Positions 1 through 9,131 of a stretch of DNA of 55,084 nt are shown here, one piece after another. Source of the DNA: Truepera sp. bin119 (lineage in GTDB: Bacteria; Deinococcota; Deinococci; Deinococcales; Trueperaceae); NCBI GenBank assembly GCA_002239005.1, contig MPNL01000020.1, forward strand, positions 1-55,084, given 5' to 3'. The translations under genes were made by a program, and so were the position numbers. Positions within the stretch are counted from its first letter, which is position 1. Every line of letters starts with the position of its first letter. The notes under the pieces were generated by a model. It saw only the letters and a program-made list of their open reading frames with translations. It ran no database searches and was not told the DNA's origin.

Positions 1-2095
1 TTTGGCCTGCGAGTCCGACAGATATTCCTGCGACGTTTGCGGCGAGATCGAAGCGAGCTTGTTCGAGGTGATCGGGGTCAGCGGAGACCTCTCCGGTTAT
101 CGAGAGGGTATGGTCCGCTACGACTAGAGGTAGGCCTCGCATGGTCACCGCTATGCTCGTGTCCTCCCACCTAGCTGTGATGAACTCGCCAGCCAACTCG
201 AACTGGTCGAGTCGCTCGCTCACTCCGAACTGAGCCCTCGCTTCGACCGGGCCGAAGGTGACACCTCCGATCCGGCCGGCCTGGATCTGCGCGGTGCCGG
301 TTACGTCCAGCCGACCAGCCTCCCAGAGGAGCGAAGCTTGGCGGAGTCCGGCTCTGACCTCCGCCCCCCCTTCCAGCAGGACGGGTTCCAGGTCCATCTC
401 CGCCCGGACTGTGCGGCTCCTAAAGTCGATCTCGCTGCTAAAGCCGAGTGGCCCTAGGCGCCCGGCAAGTTCGCTGGGGCCCGATCGCCGGATGACGGCG
501 CGCACCGAGCCACGCGGGTCCGCGTGGACCCTCCAACCCTCCCACTCCGCCGAGATCACGCTCGTCCCTCCGACCGTGATTTCGACAGGGAGAGCCACCA
601 GTGGCCCGGCGGCGCCGACCGTGAGGTCGACCGGCTCGAGCAGGTAGGGGAGGCGGAGATCGTGAACCGACAGCTGCCCTGTCAGATTCGGGCCCTGGAC
701 GACCACGACCCCGTCTCCCCTGGCTCCCCGATCGTCGGCCGCCTCCACAGAGACCTGCCAGCCGGAGGGGGTAACGGAGGTGTCTATGCTGGCAGCGACC
801 ACCCTGTCGGCCAGCGCCATAAGGAGAAGGCCTCCGCCACTTGCCTGGCTATCCGGGCCACCCTGGAGGCTGAGTTCGGCGTTTACGAGGAGACCTGGCA
901 GTGGCTCGATGTGCTGCCCTGAGATGTCAAGCAGGAACCCATCGACCTCGGGTCGGAGCGACACCTCGAGCGCCCCCCCAGCCACTGTCGCTCTGGCCTC
1001 CACTATCGGACTCTGGCCCGTGGAGTAGGAGAATGAGGCGCCGAGCAGGTCGAAGCCTCGCTCCGCCAACCGACCGTGGCCCGAGACCTCACCCTTCAGG
1101 CTGACCTCTCTCCAATCGGAACCCTCGACCTCGACCCGAGCCCTGCCCTCCGCTTCTAGTGGGAGTCCGCGGAGATCGGGCCGGTCCAGGAGGTCGGCCA
1201 GCCAGTCGGCCCCCTGCTGCAGATCGGGCGAGCTGTGAAATGTAGCGCTCCAGTTCTTGCCGGAGATGTCGACGCCGCCACGGGCCGCTACCGCTCCGCC
1301 GAACACCTGCCCCGAGAGGTCGGCTTCGATATGCGGGAGGTCCAACCGGACGGGTCCCGAGATCGAGGTGACCCGGCGCCCCAGGATATCGGCCTTCCCT
1401 GAGAGGAGTTCAAAGTCGGCGCGTACCCCTGCGGGAGAGGCTGAGAGGTGACCGGTCACCGTTCCGGTGCCGGCCCCGCTCCACCAGTGGCGGGCCAGGG
1501 TGAGGTCGGCCCGGATCACCTCGAGTTCGAGGCTTCGAGCCCCGAGGTCTGCCGATCCTCTGAGCGCGGCACTCCCTTCCGCTGTCGACAGCTCCGCTTC
1601 GAAAGTGAAGCCCTCGAGAACGCCCTCGAGGCGGATATCCTCTAGCTCGAGATCGGGGATGGTGAAGGGGATAGCGTCGACCGCAAGGTCGACCCGGGAG
1701 AGGCTCGACGCTAGCAGCCGCAGGCGGGGAGACCCCGCTCCCCCTCCCTGCAACGCCTCGCTCGCCGCCACACTGCCTCTGAGACCGTCGGCCCAGAGCG
1801 CCAGCGGGAATTCGCCGGTCAGTTTGTGTATCAGCAGCGAGGGAAAGAAGTGGCGGATCTTGAGCTGCTCGGCCGCTATCTCGACGCCGTTGCCCCTGAT
1901 AGTGAAGTCCTCCAGGGTCACCCCGCCCCATGCCACCCCCCTGCTCGAGCGGTAGCTGGTCGTGTAGCCCGATCGGTCGAGGTCCAGGGCGACCTGTGAG
2001 AGGAGCCAGGTTCGTCCACCGGAGGTCGCCGGAACCACGACGATCAGCCCCACGATGGCGGTGAGGGCGATTAGCAGGCGCTGACGCCAGGTCAT
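1..2095 (-). CDS. tamB: TamB-like outer-membrane/envelope assembly protein (N-terminal part)
   Basis: The frame reads open from an ATG at 2095 to the left edge, so at least 698 codons are present and the C-terminus is missing. It begins MTWRQRLLIALTAIVGLIVV, a basic N-terminus plus one hydrophobic segment (about residues 6-25) that should anchor it in the inner membrane. After that come long stretches of alternating short strands with repeated patterns such as ADLTLARHWWSGAG and VSLKGEVSGHGRL, typical of the AsmA/TamB beta-taco fold that bridges the periplasm and moves lipid or assists outer-membrane protein assembly. No enzyme motif is seen. Family placement rests on architecture and composition, not on the C-terminal DUF490 domain, which lies outside the window. 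The gene is divergent from acyP with about 93 bp between starts. Confidence 0.7.
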   Translation of the reverse strand, partial: MTWRQRLLIALTAIVGLIVVVPATSGGRTWLLSQVALDLDRSGYTTSYRSSRGVAWGGVTLEDFTIRGNGVEIAAEQLKIRHFFPSLLIHKLTGEFPLALWADGLRGSVAASEALQGGGAGSPRLRLLASSLSRVDLAVDAIPFTIPDLELEDIRLEGVLEGFTFEAELSTAEGSAALRGSADLGARSLELEVIRADLTLARHWWSGAGTGTVTGHLSASPAGVRADFELLSGKADILGRRVTSISGPVRLDLPHIEADLSGQVFGGAVAARGGVDISGKNWSATFHSSPDLQQGADWLADLLDRPDLRGLPLEAEGRARVEVEGSDWREVSLKGEVSGHGRLAERGFDLLGASFSYSTGQSPIVEARATVAGGALEVSLRPEVDGFLLDISGQHIEPLPGLLVNAELSLQGGPDSQASGGGLLLMALADRVVAASIDTSVTPSGWQVSVEAADDRGARGDGVVVVQGPNLTGQLSVHDLRLPYLLEPVDLTVGAAGPLVALPVEITVGGTSVISAEWEGWRVHADPRGSVRAVIRRSGPSELAGRLGPLGFSSEIDFRSRTVRAEMDLEPVLLEGGAEVRAGLRQASLLWEAGRLDVTGTAQIQAGRIGGVTFGPVEARAQFGVSERLDQFELAGEFITARWEDTSIAVTMRGLPLVVADHTLSITGEVSADPDHLEQARFDLAANVAGISVGLAGQ

Positions 2096-2188
2096 GATTG
2101 CGCTTCGGGTGGTGTCATAAGGCCACCGAGCCGGCAGTGCAGCCAGCTGGTTCAAAGATAGCATTCGCTCGATGAGAAACGGGATAGC

Positions 2189-2482
2189 ATGGGGGTTATG
2201 GAGAGGGAGGAGGCGGCCCGGCGCCTCACCGCTTTGGTCTCCGGTAGGGTGCAGGGGGTCGGGTATCGAGCGTTCGTACGGCGCCACGCCCTGGACCTGG
2301 GGCTCGCGGGCTACGTGGAGAACCTTGCGGACGGGCGGGTGGAGGTGGTGGTGGAAGGCCGTCAGAGCGACCTTGATCACCTCATCGTCAAGCTTAGAAG
2401 GGGTCCTGCCCACGCCCAGGTGAGGGAGTTGGAGTGTAGCTGGGGAGGGACGGGCAACCTTGAAGGGTTCTACAGCTACTGA
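2189..2482 (+). CDS. acyP: Acylphosphatase
   Basis: A small cytoplasmic enzyme that hydrolyses acyl phosphates such as carbamoyl or acetyl phosphate. The 97-residue product has the family signature GRVQGVGYRAFVRRHA near residue 20 (phosphate-binding loop and catalytic Arg in GYR), followed by GYVENLADGRVEVVVEG, where the Asn of VEN is the expected catalytic Asn. Length matches the usual 90-100 residues. Two in-frame ATGs are possible (2189 and 2198); the second follows a purine-poor stretch, so the first is kept without strong support. It lies 24 bp upstream of trpC on the same strand and may be cotranscribed, though no functional link is obvious. Confidence 0.92.
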   Translation: MGVMEREEAARRLTALVSGRVQGVGYRAFVRRHALDLGLAGYVENLADGRVEVVVEGRQSDLDHLIVKLRRGPAHAQVRELECSWGGTGNLEGFYSY

Positions 2483-2506
2483 CCCAAGGGTCCGGGGGGC
2501 GGGGCC

Positions 2507-3319
2507 GTGGTGAGCGAGGCCGAGCCTCTCGGCCGCGAGGCGCTGCGGCGGATTCCGGGGGTCCTCGGGACTATCGCTCGGGAACGGGCCGGGAGCTACC
2601 GCGGGGCACCGGTCGTGATCGCCTCGGCCGAGGCGGTTAGGGCTCCGACAGGTTTCAGGGGGGCCCTGGTCGCCCCCGGCCTGAGCGTCATCGCCGAGGT
2701 GAAGCGGGCCAGCCCCTCTCAGGGCCTCATCGCCGACCTCGACCCTGTCGCCGCCGCCCGCGCCTACGCCGCCGGTGGTGCGGACGCGCTCAGCGTCCTC
2801 ACCGAACCGCGGCACTTCGGGGGCTCGCTCGACCACGTCCGGCGGGTTGCGGCCGGGGTAGGATTGCCGGTACTCAGGAAGGATTTCACCGTACACCCAT
2901 TCCAACTAGTCGAGGCCGCGGAGGCGAGGGCGCGGGCGGTTCTGCTTATTGTCGCGATCCTAGACGGGCAGACGGGGCCCTATCTGGAGGGGGCCTGGAG
3001 GCTAGGTCTGGACGCCCTGGTAGAGGTCCACGACGATAGGGAGCTCGAGCTGGCGCTGGGCTCCGGGGCGGACCTCATAGGGGTGAACAACCGTGACCTC
3101 GCCAGCCTGGAGGTCGACCTTGCGACCGCCCCCCGGCTCCTGACCCGGGCCCGCGACTGCGGCTTCGAAGGGGTGCTTGTAGCCGAATCTGGATACCGTA
3201 GCAGGGCCGATCTCGAGCCGATCATGGACTTGGCGGACGCTGTCCTGATCGGTACCAGCCTTGCGGGGAGCGCCGACCTCGCCGCCGCCGTGGCGGCCCT
3301 TAAGGGGAGGTCCGGTTGA
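2507..3319 (+). CDS. trpC: Indole-3-glycerol phosphate synthase
   Basis: Closes the indole ring in tryptophan synthesis, converting carboxyphenylaminodeoxyribulose phosphate to indole-3-glycerol phosphate. The 270-residue TIM barrel shows the diagnostic motifs in order: VIAEVKRASPSQG (catalytic Lys, substrate loop), ALSVLTEPRHFGGS, PVLRKDFTVHPFQL (catalytic Lys), GVNNRDLASLEVD and LVAESGYRS. Length is normal. The start is the first of two adjacent GTG codons; GTG at 2510 is equally possible. No other trp gene is in the window, so the pathway genes are scattered, at least here. About 190 bp follow before the next gene. Confidence 0.95.
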   Translation: MVSEAEPLGREALRRIPGVLGTIARERAGSYRGAPVVIASAEAVRAPTGFRGALVAPGLSVIAEVKRASPSQGLIADLDPVAAARAYAAGGADALSVLTEPRHFGGSLDHVRRVAAGVGLPVLRKDFTVHPFQLVEAAEARARAVLLIVAILDGQTGPYLEGAWRLGLDALVEVHDDRELELALGSGADLIGVNNRDLASLEVDLATAPRLLTRARDCGFEGVLVAESGYRSRADLEPIMDLADAVLIGTSLAGSADLAAAVAALKGRSG

Positions 3320-3495
3320 GCTACTCGTCGCCACCCCCTGATCACCGCTGCCGCGGGGCGGCGGTCGACCGGACCGGCTCGCTGCCGGGCGGAGACAGCA
3401 CCTCTGCAGGGGGATAGGGGTGGGAACCGGGGAGGGGCACCGCCGACCTGACCCGGCGGCTGAACTTCCCAACTGCTCTCAGCGTAGCCTGGAGT

Positions 3496-3501
3496 TATAC
3501 T
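3496..3501 (+). promoter_or_regulatory. Probable -10 box of the M16 peptidase operon
   Basis: TATACT ends 8 bp before the ATG at 3510, which would put transcription start at or within a base or two of the start codon. There is no Shine-Dalgarno sequence between the two. No clear -35 was found. Leaderless or near-leaderless mRNAs of this kind are common in Deinococcota. Confidence 0.45.
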
Positions 3502-3509
3502 CGGTATCC

Positions 3510-4828
3510 ATGTCAGATCCCGGCTTTTATACCCAGCGGCTCGATTCCGGACTTACCCTGATCTTCGAGCCGATGCCGCGGCTCGCTACGGCGAGTATGT
3601 CGCTGCTTGTTCCGGTCGGGGCGGTGACCGACCCCGAGGGGCTGGAGGGGAGTGCGGCCGTCCTCTATGACTGGCTGCAGCGGGGGACCGAGCGACTCGG
3701 CTCCCGGCTCTATTCCGACGCTCTGGATGCGCTCGGAGCCCGACGGAGCGGCTCCGCCGGTCGCGAGTTCACTACCTTCGGCGCTTCGTGTCTGGCAGAC
3801 TCTCTGCCCGAGGTACTGCTGCTCCTCGCCGAGGCTCTGACCCGGCCGGGCTTCGAAGAGTCGGAGTTCGAAGCGGCCAGATCGCTCGCCCTCCAGGAGC
3901 GGGCGGCCCTGGAAGACCAACCCGATCAGAAGCTGTTCGAGCATCTGGGCGATAGGTTCTTCCGCTCTGCGCACAGCCGGAGCCCCTGCGGAAGCGACCG
4001 GGGTCTCTCCGCCCTCACCCCCGAGCGGGTTCGCGAAGACTTCTCCCGCCGGGTCGGGCCCGAGGGTGCCATCCTCGGCGTGGCGGGCGGGGTCGGCTGG
4101 GGGGGGGCGGGCGGGGGCCGCCCGGCCCGCCTCCGCGCGCCGCGGGCGGGATCGGCGGGGAGGCGCTGGTCGAGGCCGCCGAGGCCGCCTTCGGCGACTG
4201 GCGGGGCGGCACCACGACCTCGCCAGCGGTCGAGGTGGAGGTGGGGGGCCACTACCACCTTGAGGAGGAGACGGCCCAGGTCCAGATCGGCCTGGCCTAC
4301 CGGGCGCTCGCCCCGACCGATCCCGACTGGTACCACCATGTGCTGGGCCTCAATGTGCTTAGCGGAGGTGCGGGCTCCCGGCTCCATACCGAGGTGAGGG
4401 AGCGGCGGGGCCTGGCCTACAGTGTGGGAGTCGGCAACCGTGCTCTCCGCGGCTTCGGCTACGTCGTCGGCTACGCCGGGACGAAGCCCGACCGGGCCGA
4501 ACAGACCCTGTCGGTATTCCGCACTGAGCTTCGCAGGCTCGGAGAGGGGGTCTCTGCCGCCGAGCTCGAGCGGGCTCGGACGGGCCTGCTCTCGAGTCTG
4601 GTCATGCAGGGCGAGTCGAGCGGAGCCCGCGCCAGCGCCCTGGTGCAGGACGGTTTCCTGCGGGGCGCTCCCCGCAGCTTGGGAGAGATCCAGGAGCGAC
4701 TCACTCGGCTCACCCTCGAGGAGGTCAACACTCACCTCGCTGATCGTCCAGATCCGCTCCCTACGGTGGTCACCCTCGGACCGGTGGCACCGGGTGCGGG
4801 GGCCACCCCGGTTCAGGGGGCGTCGTGA
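3510..4828 (+). CDS. M16 family peptidase, non-zinc subunit (frameshifted as assembled)
   Basis: First gene of an M16B pair. The opening matches the family (DSGLTLIFEPMPRLATASM), but the zinc motif HxxEH is absent; its place is taken by GSAAVLYDWLQRG. The substrate-binding Arg/Tyr stretch is intact in the second half as RERRGLAYSVGVG. This is the expected non-catalytic partner in heterodimeric M16B enzymes such as the Thermus pair. As written, the frame opened at 3510 is lost near 4100 and resumes in another frame from about 4142 through LVEAAEAAFGDW to the stop at 4828. The break coincides with a 59-bp duplication that has a G/C-run spacer (separate entry). Removing it gives a continuous protein of about 418 residues. 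The stop overlaps the next start (GTGA). Confidence 0.85.
4083..4168 (+). repeat. 59-bp direct duplication with degenerate G/C spacer inside the M16 gene
   Basis: GCGGGCGGGGTCGGCTGG at 4083 recurs at 4142 as GCGGGCGGGATCGGCGGGG. The first copy turns into a run of G and then C before the clean second copy continues into recognisable M16 sequence. The offset of 59 is not a multiple of three and accounts exactly for the frame change. Most likely an assembly join between a noisy read end and the true sequence. Confidence 0.7.
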
Positions 4829-6054
4829 ACGACGCGACCTTCCACTCCGCAACTCTGGAAAACGGGCTGACCCTGATCGGGGAGCACCTCCCCGGCGCCC
4901 GGAGCGTAGCGGTCGGCTACTTTGTCGGGACCGGAGCCAGGGACGAGGCTGCTGAGGTCTCCGGCGTCTCCCACTTCCTCGAGCACATGCTCTTTAAGGG
5001 GACCGACCGCCGGAGCGTCGACGACATCAATCGGGAATTCGACGAGCTCGGCGCCCGCTACAACGCCTACACCGGTGAGGAGCGGACCGTCTACTATGCG
5101 GTGGTCCTCCCCGAGCGGCTGGCGCAGGCCACCGACCTCCTCAGCGACATGATGAGGCCCGCCCTGCGCGACGCCGACTTCGCCGTCGAGCGCCAGGTCA
5201 TCCTCGAGGAGATCGCTATGTACCTCGACCGCCCTCACTTCCGGGTATTCGACGAGGGGAACAGTCACTACTTCGGCGGGCATCCGTTCGGCAACAGCGT
5301 CCTGGGCAGCCCGGAGACCATCGGCGCCCTCTCCCCTGAAGGGATGAGGAGCTACTTCGAGGAGGGCTACCGACCGGACAACCTGCTGCTGGCACTGGTG
5401 GGCGCCTTCGACTGGGATGCCGTCGTCGCTCAGGTCGCTCAGCTCGCCGGCTCCTGGCCCTCGGTAGCGAGCGGACCCCGGTCACTCCCCCCCTTTGTCG
5501 CCAAAGGAGGGGGGGGGAGGCTGGTCGATTCCGGTCTGAATCGGGTTCACGTCGCCGCCTATGCTCCGGGGGTGAGTGCGACCGATCCCGGCCGCTACGC
5601 CGCCGCGGTCCTCGCCGGGGTCATCGGAGACAGCGTCGGCAGTCGGCTCTACTGGGCGCTGGTCGACAAGGGGCTCGCCGACAGCGCCAGTCTCGCCCAC
5701 AGTGCGGCGCTCGGCTACGGGGCGTTTCTGGGCTACCTCTCGTGCGAACCGGAGCGGGAGGAGGAGGTGATGGGCCTGTTCAGGAGCGTCGTCGGAGAGG
5801 TTGCGGAGCAGGGCCCCCTCGCTGGGGAGTGGGAGCGGGCCCAGCGCAAGCTGGCGACCGGTCTGATGCTGGCCGGGGAGACGCCCTACGGTCGGCTGAT
5901 GTCGTTGGGGGTGAGCTACCAGCAGCTCGAGCTCTACCGGAGCCTGGACGAGGTCCTGGCCTCGGTGCAGAGCGCCACCCCCGCCGCTGCCAGATCGCTC
6001 CTCGAGGGGGGGGCGCTCGGCGACCTCTTCACCTTCACCTTGGGGCCCCGGTAG
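4825..6054 (+). CDS. M16 family zinc peptidase, catalytic subunit
   Basis: A 409-residue insulinase-type metallopeptidase. The inverted zinc motif HFLEH is present in VSHFLEHMLFKG (about residue 51), and the downstream Glu ligand is expected in VILEEIAMYLDRP. The Arg/Tyr substrate-binding motif of the C-terminal half is degenerate (WALVDKGLADSAS), the reverse of its neighbour. The two proteins are therefore complementary and most likely form one heterodimer active site. The start is GTG overlapping the preceding stop by 4 bp, which implies translational coupling. The natural substrate is unknown; related bacterial enzymes degrade peptides. A run of nine G near 5507 encodes KGGGGRL in frame and does not break the gene. 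Confidence 0.9.
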   Translation: MNDATFHSATLENGLTLIGEHLPGARSVAVGYFVGTGARDEAAEVSGVSHFLEHMLFKGTDRRSVDDINREFDELGARYNAYTGEERTVYYAVVLPERLAQATDLLSDMMRPALRDADFAVERQVILEEIAMYLDRPHFRVFDEGNSHYFGGHPFGNSVLGSPETIGALSPEGMRSYFEEGYRPDNLLLALVGAFDWDAVVAQVAQLAGSWPSVASGPRSLPPFVAKGGGGRLVDSGLNRVHVAAYAPGVSATDPGRYAAAVLAGVIGDSVGSRLYWALVDKGLADSASLAHSAALGYGAFLGYLSCEPEREEEVMGLFRSVVGEVAEQGPLAGEWERAQRKLATGLMLAGETPYGRLMSLGVSYQQLELYRSLDEVLASVQSATPAAARSLLEGGALGDLFTFTLGPR

Positions 6055-6057
6055 GGC

Positions 6058-6768
6058 ATGGTCCGGCGGCTGTCACCAGCGACTGCGGAGCGCTGCACCC
6101 CATGCGGTGCCGGGCGCGCCCCGAACTTCGCGGGCGTGGTGCTCCCCCTGCTGCTCCTGCTACTCTCCTCGGCCGGCGCTCAGGTCGATCCCTTCGCCGG
6201 CCTTACCATCGTCCCCTTCGGCGAGCAGATCTTCGACATCGCGACCGGGATGACGACCCTGCCGGATGGGGGTGAGGTGGTCGACCGCGCGACCGGTATC
6301 GTACTGAGCGCCCCCTACATCCTCTTGCAGGAGGGGGTATTCATCGAGGCCCGGGATGCGGAGGCCAGCGGCGACTTCGGGACCTTCCGGGCCGACACCC
6401 TCACCGTCGATCTGGGGCTGTCGCTGCTGCTAGCCGAGGGCGATCTGGAGGTGGTGAGGGAGGGGCAGGTCGTCCGGTCCGAGCAGCTCACCTACTTCGC
6501 GGAGGCCAGAGTCCTTAGGATCTCTGGCGGAGTCGTTGGGGAAAACCCCATGCTCAGCGCTACCGCCATCGTCCTCGATGTCGACTCAGGGGAGTCTCTC
6601 CTTGTGGGTCCCTACTCTTTCGAGGACGATCTCGTCACGTTACGCTCCAACCTTGAGGGCAGTCTGCTGGAGCTCACGCCGGTCGAGATCGATGGGCTCC
6701 TCACCTTCGACGCGGCCACCGAGGTAAGTCCCGAAACCCTCGCCCGCTTCGAACCGTACCTGCCATAG
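6058..6768 (+). CDS. LptA/OstA-like exported protein
   Basis: A 236-residue protein. After a Cys/Arg-rich start comes a strongly hydrophobic stretch, VVLPLLLLLLSSAGA (about residues 27-41), consistent with a signal peptide cleaved near AGAQ. The rest alternates short strands in the OstA pattern: ILLQEGVFIEARDAEASGDFGTFRADTLTVDL, ending with an LTYFAEARVLRISGGV segment. In the Lpt system such domains build the periplasmic bridge that carries lipid to the outer membrane. It follows the M16 gene by 3 bp and precedes an LptD-like gene by 10 bp, so all are probably cotranscribed. The assignment is by fold pattern and context. In lineages without LPS the cargo would be a different lipid. Confidence 0.55.
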   Translation: MVRRLSPATAERCTPCGAGRAPNFAGVVLPLLLLLLSSAGAQVDPFAGLTIVPFGEQIFDIATGMTTLPDGGEVVDRATGIVLSAPYILLQEGVFIEARDAEASGDFGTFRADTLTVDLGLSLLLAEGDLEVVREGQVVRSEQLTYFAEARVLRISGGVVGENPMLSATAIVLDVDSGESLLVGPYSFEDDLVTLRSNLEGSLLELTPVEIDGLLTFDAATEVSPETLARFEPYLP

Positions 6769-6778
6769 GTAGCCGAAG

Positions 6779-8800
6779 GTGAGCCGACGCCTAGCGGTGG
6801 CCATCGCTGCCACCATCATCTCGAGCCTCGGTCTGGCCCAGTGCCCCCACCCGGAGCTCGCTGTGGGGGAGTACCTGGTAGCGGGTATCGGTACCACCTA
6901 TTTCGGCAACTTCCGGACCGATCGTGGGCGGGGCACGATCGAGTTCTACGACGGCGTCTGCATGATCGGCTTCAGCGCCAGCTGGACGGTCCTGGCGGAG
7001 CGGGTTGTGCTCCGAGGTATCGATTCCGAGATGGGCCTCGAACTCGACATACCCGCGCCGACCGTGGTGATAGAGTCGTGGCTCATCAGAGCGGAGCGAC
7101 TCCGGTCCCAGGATAGTGATCTGCTCCTCGGGGGGGTCCGTTTCGAGGGGCTCGACCTCTCCGGCACCAGCCGGGAGGCTCAGCTCAGCTTGACCGGGGA
7201 GGGCGTGGTCTTTCGGGAGGTGTCGATCACCGGCCCCCAGTATATCGCCCAGGGTGCTGTTGGGAGACTGGCGGGGGATAGACTGACCCTGGAGGGTGCC
7301 ATCCTCACCACCTGCGTTTGCGAAGGTGATCCCTTCTACCGACTCCTCTCCGAAGAGATCGACTTCGAGCTCGGAATCGAGGAGTTGGTGATTCGACACG
7401 GGGTGATCGAGGCGGGACCGATCCGCTACCCCCTCGGTGCAGAGTTGAAGGTCACGGCGGACTCCCTTAAGGAGCTGGTACCCCCGATCGAGATCAGCTA
7501 CGTCGGTCCCGACCCGGAGACAGGCAAGCCGAGGACCGGCCTGGAGGTGACGGTGTCCCGGCTCGGCCTTACCGAGGGTGTCGACCTCAGCTTGGGCGCC
7601 AGGGGGCTCGACCGAGGTCTCGCCGCGCAGGGCTTCGGCCTCCTTCAGGCGGAGTCGGACTCGGCCGAGCTCGAGTTCGGTCTGGATTCCGGTATTCCGA
7701 GGTTCACCTTCGCCCTAAGCAGGCAGCTCACCGACGACCTCGCTGCCCGGTTCGAGGTCCGCAACCTCGAGCAGAAGGGGAGGGACTTCCTCCACGAGGC
7801 CCTCGTCGGTCTCAACGCCACCCTCTTCGAAGGTCCTGCGGCGGGCCTGGCCAGGGCCGGACTCACGGTCGGTGGCTTCGCCGCGATCAGCAGCCAGCGG
7901 CCTGCGGGCGGATCGGTTTCGGGGGCTCGGCTCGGGGTCGAACTCGGGGGGAGGATAGAGTCCCGCGAGACGGCGGTCGGTCGCTTCACGCTTAGCGGCC
8001 AGGCCCAGGCTACCGAGTACCCCGGTTTCGGGGTGCGACAGTTCGGTCTCGGCCTGGTTTCGACCTGGTCCCTCTCCCGCGAACCGTTCACCCTGCAGGC
8101 CCGCTACTTGGGGGTCCTCACCGACTCCGGCTCCCCCTTTTCGACCCGCCTCGACCGCCTGGTGCCGAGGAGCCGCCTGACCGGATCGGCGACGATCAGG
8201 GGCGCACTAGGACCCGACCTGGAGGGTCGGTTCAGGGTAACCGCCTCCTACGACCTGCGCGACAGCGGGAAGGGGCTCGACCTGACCGGAGTCGCGACGG
8301 TCGAGGGTGCACTAGGACCCGACCTGGAGGGTCGGTTCGGGATAACCGCCTCCTACGACCTGCTCGGCAACGAGGAGGGGCTCGACCGGTTGGATTTCGA
8401 CGGTCGGCTCGACCTCGCTGTCCGGGAGTCGGCCCTGTACGGGGTTGCTTGGGCCAAGCTGGTCGGCCTGCTCGTTCCTGGTCAGGATGTAGTGGTCGGG
8501 GCGGCGGCCGGATTCCAGCGTAACAGGCTCGATATCGGCCTCCGGGCGGCGTATGAGTTCGGTCCCGACCCCGGCTGGGAGGAGGTCGGGGTGAGGCTGG
8601 CGCTTCCGTTCGCAGGGGGGGAGCTGACCGTGACCCCTTCGCTCACCCTGAACTTTGTGCCGCTGATCAGGGGGGGGGAGGGGGCGTTCCTCACGAGTCA
8701 CGGCGTCGGGGTGGAGTGGGCCTCCTGCTGCGGCACCCTGATACTGGGCTACCAGATGGAGAAGGGTCGGCTCACCGCCTTCGTCGACCTCCGACTCTAG
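6779..8800 (+). CDS. LptD-like outer-membrane beta-barrel protein
   Basis: 673 residues with a signal peptide (MSRRLAVAIAATIISSLGLA, then QCPHP). The N-terminal half has OstA-like strands (RGTIEFYDGVCMIGFSASW; LRSQDSDLLLGGVRF). The second half is rich in alternating polar/hydrophobic strands ending in an aromatic-poor terminal strand, GRLTAFVDLRL, as in outer-membrane barrels. Several Cys occur in the middle (TTCVCEG) and near the end (WASCCGTLI), reminiscent of LptD disulfides but not proven. It is about 100 residues shorter than E. coli LptD. The start is GTG. Two neighbouring hairpins have been tandemly copied (separate entry). Together with the upstream LptA-like gene it looks like a lipid export module. 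Confidence 0.55.
   Translation: MSRRLAVAIAATIISSLGLAQCPHPELAVGEYLVAGIGTTYFGNFRTDRGRGTIEFYDGVCMIGFSASWTVLAERVVLRGIDSEMGLELDIPAPTVVIESWLIRAERLRSQDSDLLLGGVRFEGLDLSGTSREAQLSLTGEGVVFREVSITGPQYIAQGAVGRLAGDRLTLEGAILTTCVCEGDPFYRLLSEEIDFELGIEELVIRHGVIEAGPIRYPLGAELKVTADSLKELVPPIEISYVGPDPETGKPRTGLEVTVSRLGLTEGVDLSLGARGLDRGLAAQGFGLLQAESDSAELEFGLDSGIPRFTFALSRQLTDDLAARFEVRNLEQKGRDFLHEALVGLNATLFEGPAAGLARAGLTVGGFAAISSQRPAGGSVSGARLGVELGGRIESRETAVGRFTLSGQAQATEYPGFGVRQFGLGLVSTWSLSREPFTLQARYLGVLTDSGSPFSTRLDRLVPRSRLTGSATIRGALGPDLEGRFRVTASYDLRDSGKGLDLTGVATVEGALGPDLEGRFGITASYDLLGNEEGLDRLDFDGRLDLAVRESALYGVAWAKLVGLLVPGQDVVVGAAAGFQRNRLDIGLRAAYEFGPDPGWEEVGVRLALPFAGGELTVTPSLTLNFVPLIRGGEGAFLTSHGVGVEWASCCGTLILGYQMEKGRLTAFVDLRL
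8204..8413 (+). repeat. In-frame tandem duplication (2 x 105 bp) within the LptD-like barrel
   Basis: The block starting at 8204 recurs at 8309, an offset of exactly 105 bp (35 codons). Each copy encodes GALGPDLEGRF followed by TASYDL. The two units have diverged downstream (RDSGKGLDL versus LGNEEGLDR), and there is no G/C-run spacer, so this looks like a genuine gain of a beta-hairpin rather than an assembly fault. Confidence 0.8.
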
Positions 8801-9131
8801 ATGGCGGTCGTTGCCCTGGGCTCTGGCTGAGCGCTATGTCAATGCACAAGCTCGAAGAGTTCGACCTCTTGCCCCCAGAACACCTCAAGATCGGACAGGG
8901 GTGGCTCAGCGCCATCACCAGCCAGGATCAGGAGCGAGACCGGCCCCGGCCAGAGTGACCCTAACCCCAGCGATGAGTTCGGTGGCCATCCTGCTCTGAT
9001 GCTGTTGCCTAGGCGTCAGTCTCTAGCTGTAAGTAGGTAAGGACTCTCTGGTTAAGTCGCCATTGCCGGTTCGTTAGTCGGTGGCGTCCGCTCCCGACCT
9101 CAGGATGGCTCCCAGGCTCGCCTGGATGTTC
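8801..9131. other. Intergenic, nothing recognised
   Basis: Separates the plus-strand envelope operon from a convergent methyltransferase. No convincing terminator hairpin, RNA gene or conserved ORF was seen. Confidence 0.5.

Noticed and set aside
5500-5520. G-run in the second M16 gene as a sixth duplication site
   Set aside because: No repeated block flanks it and the frame (KGGGGRL) continues cleanly.
8204-8413. LptD-like tandem repeat as another assembly artefact
   Set aside because: It is in frame, diverged and lacks the G/C-run spacer.
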